Of a stretch of DNA of 7,289 nucleotides, positions 1-7,289 are shown one piece after another. Position 1 is the first letter of the stretch, and each line of letters begins with the position of its first letter. Source of the DNA: Candidatus Sumerlaeota bacterium (GTDB lineage: Bacteria > Sumerlaeota > Sumerlaeia > MWCT01). The notes under the pieces are model-generated. The model did no database searches and had not been told where the DNA came from. It saw nothing but the letters and a program-made list of their open reading frames with translations. The stretch lies in contig JAPLSR010000421.1 in NCBI GenBank assembly GCA_026398545.1, positions 1 to 7,289 of the forward strand. Direction: 5' to 3'. Position numbers and translations under genes: made by a program.

Positions 1-396
1 GTTCCCGCATGTCGGGATGAGAACCTTTTGCGGGTGGAGGATATGCGCATCGCAGAGCAGACGATAAGTCTCTTTACGGACAATCGGATGGTCAACAAGG
101 CAGACGAGGACGCCCGTGGCTTCTTTGGGAAGGTGTGACAATGCCAGTTGCAGGGAGTAAATCTGTCCCAGTTCCTGCCGCTCATTGGGGATGAGGGTGA
201 ATCCGGGGAGTGAAATGGCGTTGATTTGTGAGCGGTGTTTTTCGTTAAAGACGATAAGTCCTTCATTCATGATTCCCGCGGCGCGGATATTCTCCGCAAT
301 TATCTCGACAAAGGTTTTTTCTCCTATGCGAATGAAAGGCTTGGGGGTTTTCATTCGCCGTGACTCACCCGCCGCAAGAATGACAGGTGTGAGCAT
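1..396 (-). CDS. MobA/MocA-like NTP transferase (N-terminal part, cut by left edge)
   Basis: The first 132 residues of a protein that runs off the left edge. It starts with the nucleotide-binding signature VILAAGESRRM (residues 5-15) followed by K-x-P-K-P (16-20), the hallmark of the MobA-like NTP transferase family that includes MobA and the MocA cytidylyltransferases. Residues 99-104 (CLVDHP) form the L-x-D-x-P motif, whose Asp102 should bind the catalytic metal. The last visible residues (IPTCGN) are where this family normally continues into an R-G-H-P stretch. These enzymes transfer a nucleotide from CTP or GTP to a cofactor or sugar phosphate in the cytoplasm; the substrate here cannot be told. 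The ATG at 396 is preceded by GGGAG with 7 bases of spacing. The gene follows rpiB by 35 bp and is probably cotranscribed with it. No molybdenum-cofactor gene is visible nearby, so a Moco role is only one option; a sugar-phosphate nucleotidyltransferase is another. Family call is sound, specific function open. Confidence 0.87.
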   Translation of the reverse strand, partial: MLTPVILAAGESRRMKTPKPFIRIGEKTFVEIIAENIRAAGIMNEGLIVFNEKHRSQINAISLPGFTLIPNERQELGQIYSLQLALSHLPKEATGVLVCLVDHPIVRKETYRLLCDAHILHPQKVLIPTCGN

Positions 397-431
397 GAGC
401 CATCTCCCACGAGATTTTTCGCTCCCGCATG

Positions 432-881
432 TCAGAAGGGTTTTTGCCTGTCCAGTGCGGCGATTTTATTGATGCGGCGCAGGTGTCTTCCCCCATCAAA
501 TGCCGTCGCCAACCAGATATCGGTGAATTTCAGCAGGTCATTTTCCGAAAATTCCCGTGCGCCAAGGCACAACACATTGGAATCGTGGTGCCGGCGTGTG
601 GTGGCGGCGGTTTTTTCGTTATAGACAAGGGCGGCTCTGATGCCGGGGAATCTGTTCGCAACCATGCACATCCCAAGTCCGGTAGCGCAGATGAGTATGG
701 CGCGGTCGTTTTTTCCTTCGATAACGCTTTTGACGGCGGGAACGGCGTAATCGGGATAATCGCTCGGCTCTGCGCTCGGAGAGCCGAAATCTTCAACGCT
801 GTGCCCTTTTGACTGGAGGAACTGTTTCAATTTATTTTTGAACTCAAAGCCGGCATGGTCATTTGCAACCGCAATTTTCAT
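432..881 (-). CDS. rpiB: Ribose-5-phosphate isomerase B (RpiB/LacAB family)
   Basis: A 149-residue cytoplasmic sugar-phosphate isomerase, the usual length for RpiB, which interconverts ribulose 5-phosphate and ribose 5-phosphate in the pentose phosphate pathway. Diagnostic features are NDHAGF (7-12), the DYPDYA segment (41-46), the catalytic-base loop ILICATGLG (62-70) with Cys65, NRFPGIRAAL (76-85) which lines the phosphate site, RRHHDSN (96-102) with the ring-opening His98, and GGRHLRR (130-136) supplying phosphate-binding arginines. The anion-hole loop reads C-A-T-G rather than the common C-G-T-G, a mild variation that leaves the catalytic Cys intact. Some family members act on allose 6-phosphate or galactose 6-phosphate, so substrate breadth is not settled. 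The start is fixed by GGAGG at 888-892 (minus strand), 6 bases before the ATG. It lies 58 bp downstream of the nuclease gene and 35 bp upstream of the nucleotidyltransferase gene, so a three-gene transcript is possible. Confidence 0.94.
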   Translation of the reverse strand: MKIAVANDHAGFEFKNKLKQFLQSKGHSVEDFGSPSAEPSDYPDYAVPAVKSVIEGKNDRAILICATGLGMCMVANRFPGIRAALVYNEKTAATTRRHHDSNVLCLGAREFSENDLLKFTDIWLATAFDGGRHLRRINKIAALDRQKPF

Positions 882-939
882 AGGAAACCTCCAGATTTTT
901 CGATATGATGCCGCTCATATCCCGAGCTCATGTCCGGGC

Positions 940-3006
<2,067 letters not shown>

Positions 3007-3040
3007 CTCCATTCCTTTTCGTCCAAAATATGACGAGATG

Positions 3041-3069
3041 CTTATCCATTCCTCCTGCGGGCATTTCAA
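3041..3069 (-). promoter_or_regulatory. Candidate sigma70-type promoter for the nuclease gene
   Basis: On the minus strand, TTGAAA (3069-3064, five of six consensus bases) is followed after 17 bases by GATAAG (3046-3041, four of six). Transcription would begin near 3034 and give a leader of about 28 bases before the ATG at 3006. The position lies between the two possible starts, so it favours the shorter, signal-peptide-first protein. Short matches of this quality occur by chance, so this is only suggestive. Confidence 0.3.
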
Positions 3070-3153
3070 TACTTTTTTCATCCTCTTTCCTTCTTGACGT
3101 GTGAAGGGGATTTGTGGCGCTATATTTTCTCAAAAAAAACCGGGGGAGGGGAA

Positions 3154-3645
3154 ATGCGACTTTATCTCGTCCGTCACGGGGAGGCATTGCCCAAAGCCAT
3201 TGACACTTCCAGACCGCTTTCGGAGCGGGGGCGGCGTGAGGTGCAAAAGGTTGCCGCATTTCTGAAACCGCTCGGACTTCACGTCAGGGAAATCTGGCAT
3301 AGCGGGAAGACCCGCGCCGCCCAGACAGCGGAGATTATAGCCTCCGCCATCGTCTCCGATAGAGGGCTGAAAGCCGTGGAAGGCATGGCGCCAGATGACG
3401 CTGTGTCACCATTTCTTGTCAGAATCGCGGAGGCGGATGGCGATGTTTTGCTTGTGGGGCATCTGCCATTTCTGGATAAGATGGCAGCCGCCCTCATTTT
3501 GGGAAAAGAGTCTATTGAAATTCTCACCCTTTCCACAGGCGGGGTCGCCTGCATGGAGCGCAACGCAGAGGGCGCCTGGCGGTTTGTGTGGATGCTTGAC
3601 CCGGACATCATCCCTGATGAAGTTATAGCGACATTGAATCATTAA
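3154..3645 (+). CDS. sixA: SixA-type phosphohistidine phosphatase (histidine phosphatase superfamily)
   Basis: A 163-residue cytoplasmic phosphatase of the histidine phosphatase superfamily, branch 1. Residues 1-10 (MRLYLVRHGE) carry the R-H-G motif with catalytic His8. PLSERG (21-26), the S-G-K-T-R-A-A-Q-T-A-E segment (50-60, phosphate-binding Arg54) and VGHLPFLDKM (101-110, second catalytic His103) follow in the order seen in SixA. Length and the compact single-domain layout match SixA, which removes phosphate from histidine-phosphotransfer domains or from the nitrogen phosphotransferase protein NPr; the partner here is unknown and no histidine kinase is in the window. The start was chosen at 3154 because GGGGAGGGG ends 2-3 bases upstream with an optimal core about 5 bases away, and because the family begins directly with M-x-L-Y-L-V-R-H-G; an upstream TTG at 3094 would add 20 unsupported residues. 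The nitroreductase gene begins 17 bp after its stop. Confidence 0.9.
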   Translation: MRLYLVRHGEALPKAIDTSRPLSERGRREVQKVAAFLKPLGLHVREIWHSGKTRAAQTAEIIASAIVSDRGLKAVEGMAPDDAVSPFLVRIAEADGDVLLVGHLPFLDKMAAALILGKESIEILTLSTGGVACMERNAEGAWRFVWMLDPDIIPDEVIATLNH

Positions 3646-3662
3646 GGCGGGGGGGACTGCCG

Positions 3663-4211
3663 ATGGAGAGGACGTTTCTTGATATTGTTCAGGGCAGGTT
3701 CAGTGCGCGGGATTATCTGAACAAGCCCGTTGAGAGGGAGAAGATTGAGCGCTGTCTCGAGGCGGCGCGGCTGGCGCCATCTGCCTGCAACTCCCAGCCG
3801 TGGAGGTTCATCATTGTGGATGAGCCGCAATTGAAGAACAGGCTATGTGACGCAATCTTTGCGGGGCCTTACAGCGTCAATTCATTTGCGAAGAAGGCGC
3901 CGGCGCTTGTCGTTGTACTTTCTGAAAAAGGCTCATTCATGGCGCGTGTGGGCGGTTTTTTGCGGGACACGCGGTATTATCTCATCGATATCGGCATTGC
4001 CGTGGAGCATTTTGTCCTTCAGGCGACGGAGCTGGGTCTTGGGACATGCTGGATAGGCTGGTTTAATGAGAAGGCGTTAAAGAGGGAGATGGAACTTTCC
4101 CGTGGCGCAAAGATAGATGTGGTCCTATCCCTCGGGTATCCCGCCGGCGCTCCGCCGGAGAAATCGCGCAAGTCCATTAAGGAGATGGCAAGTTTCAATA
4201 AGAGCCCCTGA
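3663..4211 (+). CDS. Nitroreductase-family FMN-dependent oxidoreductase
   Basis: A 182-residue flavoprotein of the nitroreductase family. FMN-binding features are RFSARDY (12-18, the R-x-S-x-R phosphate-binding pattern), APSACNSQPWRF (38-49, with the N-S-Q-P-W loop), and IDIGIAVEHFVLQATELGLGTCWIGWF (109-134 region), followed by the closing LSLGYPAG (155-162). Such proteins normally form homodimers with FMN at the interface and use NAD(P)H to reduce nitroaromatics, quinones or other electron acceptors; the natural substrate is usually unknown and cannot be inferred here. The ATG at 3663 is preceded by a run of seven G's that can serve as ribosome binding site, about 7 bases upstream. It is likely cotranscribed with the sixA-like gene. 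The length, under 200 residues, fits the short single-domain subgroup often annotated only as nitroreductase family protein. Confidence 0.9.
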   Translation: MERTFLDIVQGRFSARDYLNKPVEREKIERCLEAARLAPSACNSQPWRFIIVDEPQLKNRLCDAIFAGPYSVNSFAKKAPALVVVLSEKGSFMARVGGFLRDTRYYLIDIGIAVEHFVLQATELGLGTCWIGWFNEKALKREMELSRGAKIDVVLSLGYPAGAPPEKSRKSIKEMASFNKSP

Positions 4212-4217
4212 CAGAAT

Positions 4218-4359
4218 AACCACCAGGACACAAACAGCCTGAGAAGAATTAACCACGAAGAGCACGGGGAAAATCGTAAGAATTTATCCACGAATTTACA
4301 CGAATATATTCGCCTGAGGCGGATAGAGCCTTTGTGGTTAGCTCATTATGAATTCTTCT
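4218..4359. repeat. Mosaic of degenerate intergenic repeats of the CACGAA type
   Basis: This 182 bp gap between convergent genes holds three degenerate units of a kind common in environmental bacterial genomes: AACCACCAGGACACAAAC (4218-4235), TTAACCACGAAGAGCACGGGG (from 4249), and ATCCACGAATTTACACGAAT (from about 4276). A matching opposite end, CTTTGTGGTTAG at 4330-4341, is the inverse of TTAACCACGAAG with 10 of 12 bases matching. Outside these, AGAAGAATT (4242-4250) and AATTCTTCT (4351-4359) are perfect inverted repeats of each other. Between them, CGCCTGAGGCG (4311-4321) is a small perfect hairpin. The unit probably folds into an imperfect long hairpin and could act as a bidirectional transcript end, but it lacks a clear T-run. 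I see no open reading frame in it. Confidence 0.6.
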
Positions 4360-4393
4360 TTATCGCGGGGCAGTAAAAAATATCCCTTTATCC

Positions 4394-4948
4394 CTATTCC
4401 TCTTCGTCAACCTCGCGGATTCTCCAGATTGGGTCCTGGTCATGAAAACCGATGCAGATGGCAAAAGGATGTTCAGGTAGGTTGTCCACACATCTGCCAA
4501 AGATGGAGACGGTGCGCGCAATGAGGCAGAGGGTAACCCCCATACTCGATTTTTTATCATCATATCCGCCGAACTCAGCGTAAATGGCGGTGAAGTCGGG
4601 GAGGTCGGGTCCTTCGACCTCTTTATCCCACTCGGACGCCCAATCGTCATCCTCCTCTTCCTCACTTTGATATTCGGGGCAGACGAAGAAATTCCCCTGC
4701 CAGTTATTATCCATGTCATATTCAAAATAGATTGCCCCAGCGGAGGTTTTATCCGCCGTTTCAACCGCCTCTGACAGAGATTTCATCAAATCCTTCTCAT
4801 AATCAGACATGTCCACATCGTCAATCTGCCCGACCACATCCTTTCTCGACCAGGAAAGGGCAAGGCGCCGGTATCTTAACTCCAGTTCCGCCCAGTTGTG
4901 CTCCTTGACTTCTTCATACATTTTTTCAAGATACGTGAAAATATTCAT
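4394..4948 (-). CDS. Acidic protein of unknown function
   Basis: A 184-residue protein that I do not recognise. It has no signal peptide or membrane segment and should be soluble and cytoplasmic. The N-terminal part (1-65) is predicted by eye to be helical and charged (LEKMYEEVKEHNWAELELRYRRLAL). The central part alternates short beta-like strands (GAIYFEYDMD 71-80, GNFFVCPEYQ 85-94) with an acidic stretch EEEEDDDW (96-103) and further acids to 112. The C-terminal part (119-184) has hydrophobic strands (FTAIYAEFGGY, MGVTLCLIA, FAICIGFHD) and ends in DEEE. The layout faintly recalls small single-domain immunity or DUF4303-like proteins, but I see no motif that proves it. The ATG at 4948 has GGGAG 7 bases upstream, and codon use resembles its neighbours, so it is a real gene. 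It stands alone, divergent from the HAD gene and convergent with the nitroreductase gene, which gives no functional clue. Confidence 0.82.
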   Translation of the reverse strand: MNIFTYLEKMYEEVKEHNWAELELRYRRLALSWSRKDVVGQIDDVDMSDYEKDLMKSLSEAVETADKTSAGAIYFEYDMDNNWQGNFFVCPEYQSEEEEDDDWASEWDKEVEGPDLPDFTAIYAEFGGYDDKKSSMGVTLCLIARTVSIFGRCVDNLPEHPFAICIGFHDQDPIWRIREVDEEE

Positions 4949-5035
4949 TAGTGTGCTCCCACCGATTAGCTGACGGAAAAATCTGTTTATTCATATTGCT
5001 GAAGAAGGCAAGCACAAAAATGATATATTTGGAGG

Positions 5036-5064
5036 TTGACCAGGCAATCGGGAGTTTATATCGC
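5036..5064 (+). promoter_or_regulatory. Weak candidate promoter for the HAD hydrolase gene
   Basis: TTGACC (5036-5041, five of six consensus bases) is followed after 17 bases by TATCGC (5059-5064, only three of six). A start near 5071 would leave a leader of about 33 bases before the ATG at 5104. The -10 box overlaps a 5 bp inverted repeat, ATCGC-T6-GCGAT (5060-5075). The weak -10 makes this tentative. Confidence 0.2.
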
Positions 5065-5103
5065 TTTTTTGCGATTTGTCATTGTTCGCTGGGGGGAAAT
5101 GTT

Positions 5104-5772
5104 ATGGGGAAGGGCGACATGGGACTGGAGGGGATGATGTTTGACCTGGATGGGACTCTGGCTGAGACCCTGCCGGTCTGCCTGACTGCCCTGAGGCGGA
5201 CGTTCAAGAAATTTTTCAATCGGGAATGGACAAGTAAGGAACTGTTGTCCTATTTCGGTCCCACGGAGGAGGGGGTGATAAAGAGACTCCTTCCAGACCG
5301 TGCGGATGAGTGCATGAGGATTTATTACTCGGAATATGAGAGGGCGCATGGGCTCTGTCCCGGACCCTTTCCCGGCATACCGGAGGCGCTTCGGCTCCTG
5401 CGTTCGAAGAATATCCGTCTTGCCCTTGTTACCGCAAAAGGGGAGAGGACGATGAGGATTTCTCTCAGGCGCCTTGGGCTTGAGTCATATTTCAGCGACC
5501 TGGAGCATGGCTTTGAGGACGGGAATAAAAAGGAGATTTCCATTCAGAGGGTGCTGGGGCGCTGGAATATGAAGCCCGCGAGTGTGGGTTGTGTCGGCGA
5601 CGGCGCATCGGATATTGCGGCGGCTCGGGCGCAGGGACTTGTCTCCATTGCCGCCTCATGGGCAAAATCCGCAAATGAGGAACGCCTCCTTTGCTCCCGA
5701 CCCGATTTCCTCTTCAGAACCGTTGATGAATTTGTCAAATGGCTTAAAGGGATAAAAAAAGTGAGCCGTTGA
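5104..5772 (+). CDS. HAD-superfamily hydrolase, phosphoglycolate phosphatase-like
   Basis: A 222-residue cytoplasmic phosphatase of the haloacid dehalogenase superfamily with all four motifs: motif I MFDLDGTL (12-19, nucleophile Asp14 and acid/base Asp16), motif II LVTAKG (108-113, Thr110), motif III Lys142 or Lys143 (GNKKEIS), and motif IV GCVGDGASD (162-170, Asp166 and Asp170 for Mg2+). The helical cap between motif I and II (about 22-95) marks the C1-cap subgroup that contains phosphoglycolate phosphatase (Gph), PpaX and beta-phosphoglucomutase. The tail DEFVKWL resembles the end of Gph-type proteins. The substrate is not decidable. The start at 5104 is chosen because a run of six G's lies 7 bases upstream; the frame stays open upstream to 4951, but an ATG at 5020 has only a poor, distant AAGG and the extra residues are not family-like. 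The gene is divergent from the acidic protein gene and converges on the cupin gene with 46 bp between stops. Confidence 0.9.
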   Translation: MGKGDMGLEGMMFDLDGTLAETLPVCLTALRRTFKKFFNREWTSKELLSYFGPTEEGVIKRLLPDRADECMRIYYSEYERAHGLCPGPFPGIPEALRLLRSKNIRLALVTAKGERTMRISLRRLGLESYFSDLEHGFEDGNKKEISIQRVLGRWNMKPASVGCVGDGASDIAAARAQGLVSIAASWAKSANEERLLCSRPDFLFRTVDEFVKWLKGIKKVSR

Positions 5773-5785
5773 CGCTCAAAGCCTC

Positions 5786-5802
5786 CGCATTTCCCGGATG
5801 CG
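5786..5802. other. Small stem-loop between convergent genes
   Basis: CGCAT (5786-5790) and ATGCG (5798-5802) form a perfect 5 bp stem with a 7-base loop in the 46 bp gap between the convergent HAD and cupin stop codons. The location suits a shared transcript end, but there is no T-run on either strand, so a factor-independent terminator is not supported. Confidence 0.25.
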
Positions 5803-5818
5803 CCAATATCCGTGAATT

Positions 5819-6166
5819 TCAGTCTTCCCTTATCATGACGAGCAGCATTTTGAAGGGGCTTGGGGCGCGGACGGCATGGGGCTGGTTGGCGGGCATGATG
5901 ATGGCGTCGCCCGCATTCACAGTGGATGTCCTGCCGGAGATTGTGACTTCCGCCGTGCCATCGAGGACATATACAAAGGCGTCAAATGGCGCGGTATGTT
6001 CACTCAGCCCCTGTCCCGCATCAAAGGCGAAAAGGGTGAGTGTGCCCGTCTTTTTGCGGATGATTTCCCGGCTGACGATGGAGTCTTTCTGATAATCCAC
6101 GAGGTCAGCCAGAGTAAAGGGTGAGCCATGAATTTGTTCTGCGCCTTTTTTTAATGGGCACTCCAT
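5819..6166 (-). CDS. Small single-domain cupin protein
   Basis: A 115-residue one-domain cupin (Cupin_2-like beta-barrel). The core runs from about residue 40 to 113: first cupin motif GQGLSEHTAPFDAFVYVLDG (51-70) and second motif NAGDAIIMPANQPHAV (84-99). The classical metal site H-x-H-(x)3-E is reduced: His57 is present, but the second His position is Ala59 and the Glu position is Ala63; His97 of motif 2 is kept. The same S-E-H-T-A-P-F-D pattern is known from a widespread group of small cupins of undefined function, so the reduced site is probably a subgroup trait, not a defect. It may bind metal through fewer ligands, bind a small ligand, or act as a sensor. The ATG at 6166 has AAGGAG 8 bases upstream and lies inside the end of the BtpA-family gene (16 bp overlap), which implies translational coupling. 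It is the last gene of the leftward operon. Confidence 0.9.
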   Translation of the reverse strand: MECPLKKGAEQIHGSPFTLADLVDYQKDSIVSREIIRKKTGTLTLFAFDAGQGLSEHTAPFDAFVYVLDGTAEVTISGRTSTVNAGDAIIMPANQPHAVRAPSPFKMLLVMIRED

Positions 6167-6996
6167 GGGTCTTTCTCCTTTCGCGAATGTGGATGTGAGT
6201 TGCGGAGCTTTTCCGCCGCCCTGATGATGGCTGTGATACGTCTTTTATCTAAGGGATTCTCCCACCTTCCGCCTTTTTTAACGTAGGAGCCGATGATGAA
6301 TCCTTGAACACAATGCCACAGTTCGGGGAGATTTTCGGGCGTTGTCCCTGAGCCAACAAGGAGGGGCAGGCGGGAGCCGCGTGCCGCCTCGTCAAGGTCG
6401 GAGGCTGATGTGGGGCGACCTGTTGCTGTTCCTGAGATGACGAGTGCGTCCGCGCCGAAAAACTCCGCCGCATGCGCCGTATCTGCAAGACTTACATCCG
6501 CCGTGATGGCGTGGCTGGAGTGCTTTTTTTTGATGTCTGCAAAGATTAGGATGTCCTCTGCGCCGATTAGTCGCCTGTAGCGCAGGAGCTCGGCGGCGTC
6601 CGATTCCATCAGTCCCTCATCTGCCACGTGGGCGAATACAAAGCCCTCTGCGCGGATGAACTGCGCGCCAGCCGTCAGAGCCACGGCAAGCGCCTGCCGG
6701 TTCGCCCCTGCAAGTATCTGCACTCCAAGGGGGCAATCCACTGCCTGCCGGACGGCATCCGTGACGGATGTCATTGCCGCAACGATTTCGGGTCCAACAT
6801 CCCGTTTGAGATAAGGGACGTCATGCATGTTCTCGACCAGGAGGGCGTCAAAACCGGCATTGCACAGGGAGCGCGCCTCAGATACGGCGATGCGCCGGAT
6901 TTCCTTCATGGGCAGATTGTGTTCCGGCGTGCCGGGGAGCGCCCGCACATGCACCATGCCGATAAGCGAAACATCCTTATTAGTCAGGGATTTCAT
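6151..6996 (-). CDS. BtpA/SgcQ-family TIM-barrel protein
   Basis: A 281-residue protein of the BtpA family (named for a cyanobacterial photosystem I biogenesis factor; E. coli SgcQ is a relative). Family segments in order: LIGMVHVRALPGTP (11-24), GFDALLVENMHDVPYL (48-63), GVQILAGANRQALAVA (91-106), FIRAEGFVFAHVADEGLM (113-130), FADIKKKHSSHAI (152-164), FFGADALVISGTATG (179-193) and LLVGSGTTPENL (212-223), the last two resembling the phosphate-binding loops of TIM-barrel enzymes. The biochemical activity of the family is not established; with no photosynthesis gene here, a photosystem role is unlikely and an uncharacterised enzymatic role in nucleoside or sugar metabolism is more plausible (inference). 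The ribosome binding site is weak: only GGA, 11 bases before the ATG at 6996, so expression may depend on coupling to the upstream gene, whose stop is 5 bp away. The C-terminal residues from about 266 on (SHPHSRKEKDPWSAH) look like a low-conservation tail that overlaps the cupin start. Confidence 0.93.
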   Translation of the reverse strand: MKSLTNKDVSLIGMVHVRALPGTPEHNLPMKEIRRIAVSEARSLCNAGFDALLVENMHDVPYLKRDVGPEIVAAMTSVTDAVRQAVDCPLGVQILAGANRQALAVALTAGAQFIRAEGFVFAHVADEGLMESDAAELLRYRRLIGAEDILIFADIKKKHSSHAITADVSLADTAHAAEFFGADALVISGTATGRPTSASDLDEAARGSRLPLLVGSGTTPENLPELWHCVQGFIIGSYVKKGGRWENPLDKRRITAIIRAAEKLRNSHPHSRKEKDPWSAH

Positions 6997-7001
6997 TTTT
7001 T

Positions 7002-7289
7002 TTATTTTCCGGATAATGTTTCAGGATTTTTTTTGGTTTTGAGTGTTGCTGGCTTTTTTGCTCCGGGCATAACGCGGGCAAAATGGGTGTTTTCTCCGGC
7101 AATGCCGCCCTTTGAACCAAAATATTCAGTGCGCTCGCTGATGCCATTTGTGCCCTCCTGTGTGGACCAGTAGCGCATGCCTTCAATCTTATCCGCTTTG
7201 TCTCTCACCCAGTTGAGGAAGATGACGCTGTGTCCGGTGGGGATTTTTTTGCCCTCTTTGAGTGTGCGCCAGAGCTGGACAAAGTCGCC
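7002..7289 (-). CDS. C-terminal end of a probable NlpC/P60- or CHAP-like cysteine peptidase/amidase (cut by right edge)
   Basis: The last 95 residues of a protein that enters from the right edge. The visible part begins G-D-F-V-Q-L-W-R, continues with TGHSVIFLNWV, then MRYWSTQEGTNGISERTEYFG and a basic, low-complexity tail (AKKPATLKTKKNPETLSGK). The G-D-F-x-x-x-W strand followed by G-H-S-V-I-F is the arrangement around the catalytic His in papain-like cell-wall amidases and peptidases; the Y-W-S-T-Q-x-x-T-N-G-I segment recurs in a set of bacterial secreted proteins of this kind as I recall them. The Cys-containing half is outside the window, so the call rests on the His half alone. A GTG at 7208 could be mistaken for a start, but the frame is open to the edge and the residues upstream of it are part of the fold. 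Its stop lies 5 bp before the BtpA-family gene, so the two are cotranscribed. Confidence 0.6.
   Translation of the reverse strand, partial: GDFVQLWRTLKEGKKIPTGHSVIFLNWVRDKADKIEGMRYWSTQEGTNGISERTEYFGSKGGIAGENTHFARVMPGAKKPATLKTKKNPETLSGK

Noticed and set aside
429..812. Plus-strand open frame opposite rpiB
   Set aside because: The minus frame is a complete, motif-bearing RpiB with a strong ribosome binding site; the plus frame has no recognisable feature.
3094..3126. TTGACG followed by TATATT upstream of the sixA-like gene, as a promoter
   Set aside because: The spacer is 21 bases, too long for a sigma70 promoter, and no better -35 lies at 16-18 bases from TATATT.
4218..4300. CRISPR-like array from the repeated CACGAA words
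   Set aside because: The units are short, differ from each other, have irregular spacing and include inverted copies, so there are no repeat-spacer units.
5060..5075. ATCGC-T6-GCGAT as a regulatory hairpin before the HAD gene
   Set aside because: A 5 bp stem with an all-T loop is weak and expected by chance; nothing else ties it to regulation.
4951..5103. Longer HAD protein starting upstream at 4951 or 5020
   Set aside because: No good ribosome binding site for these starts, the added residues are not family-like, and the start at 5104 has a strong G-rich site 7 bases upstream.
6628..7173. Plus-strand open frame of 181 codons crossing the BtpA-family start
   Set aside because: It spans two genes supported on the other strand and shows no family features.

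Overview
This 7.3 kb window looks like ordinary chromosomal DNA from an uncultured, probably Gram-negative, mesophilic bacterium. It has moderate GC, strong GGAG-type ribosome binding sites and short intergenic gaps. The phylum cannot be fixed from the sequence. A secreted nuclease with Thr-Pro linkers and lamin-tail domains, a BtpA-family protein and CACGAA-type intergenic repeats are a mix often met in environmental metagenome-assembled genomes. No rRNA, tRNA, transposase, phage gene or CRISPR array is visible.

Layout. From the left edge to about 3.0 kb, three genes read leftward in this transcription order: a secreted endonuclease I-family nuclease carrying two tandem lamin-tail domains, ribose-5-phosphate isomerase B, and a MobA/MocA-like nucleotidyltransferase cut by the left edge. 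Divergent from them, at 3.15-4.21 kb, are a SixA-type histidine phosphatase and a nitroreductase-family flavoprotein, 17 bp apart. A 182 bp intergenic stretch follows that holds degenerate remnants of three intergenic repeat types. Next is an unrecognised acidic protein on the minus strand (4.39-4.95 kb), divergent from a phosphoglycolate-phosphatase-like HAD hydrolase (5.10-5.77 kb). The right end is a tight leftward operon: the C-terminal end of a protein resembling a cysteine peptidase/amidase (cut by the right edge), a BtpA/SgcQ-family TIM-barrel protein 5 bp downstream, and a small cupin overlapping the btpA-like gene by 16 bp.

How the genes may work together. Most are housekeeping or accessory metabolic functions without an obvious shared pathway. 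The nuclease-rpiB pair could belong to extracellular nucleic-acid scavenging, since pentose phosphates are released downstream, but that is inference from proximity only. The most distinctive items are the nuclease with a recently duplicated lamin-tail domain and an orphan third Thr-Pro linker, the coupled btpA-cupin pair, and the mosaic repeat island. I did not find convincing evidence of a new defence, mobile or RNA-based system here.
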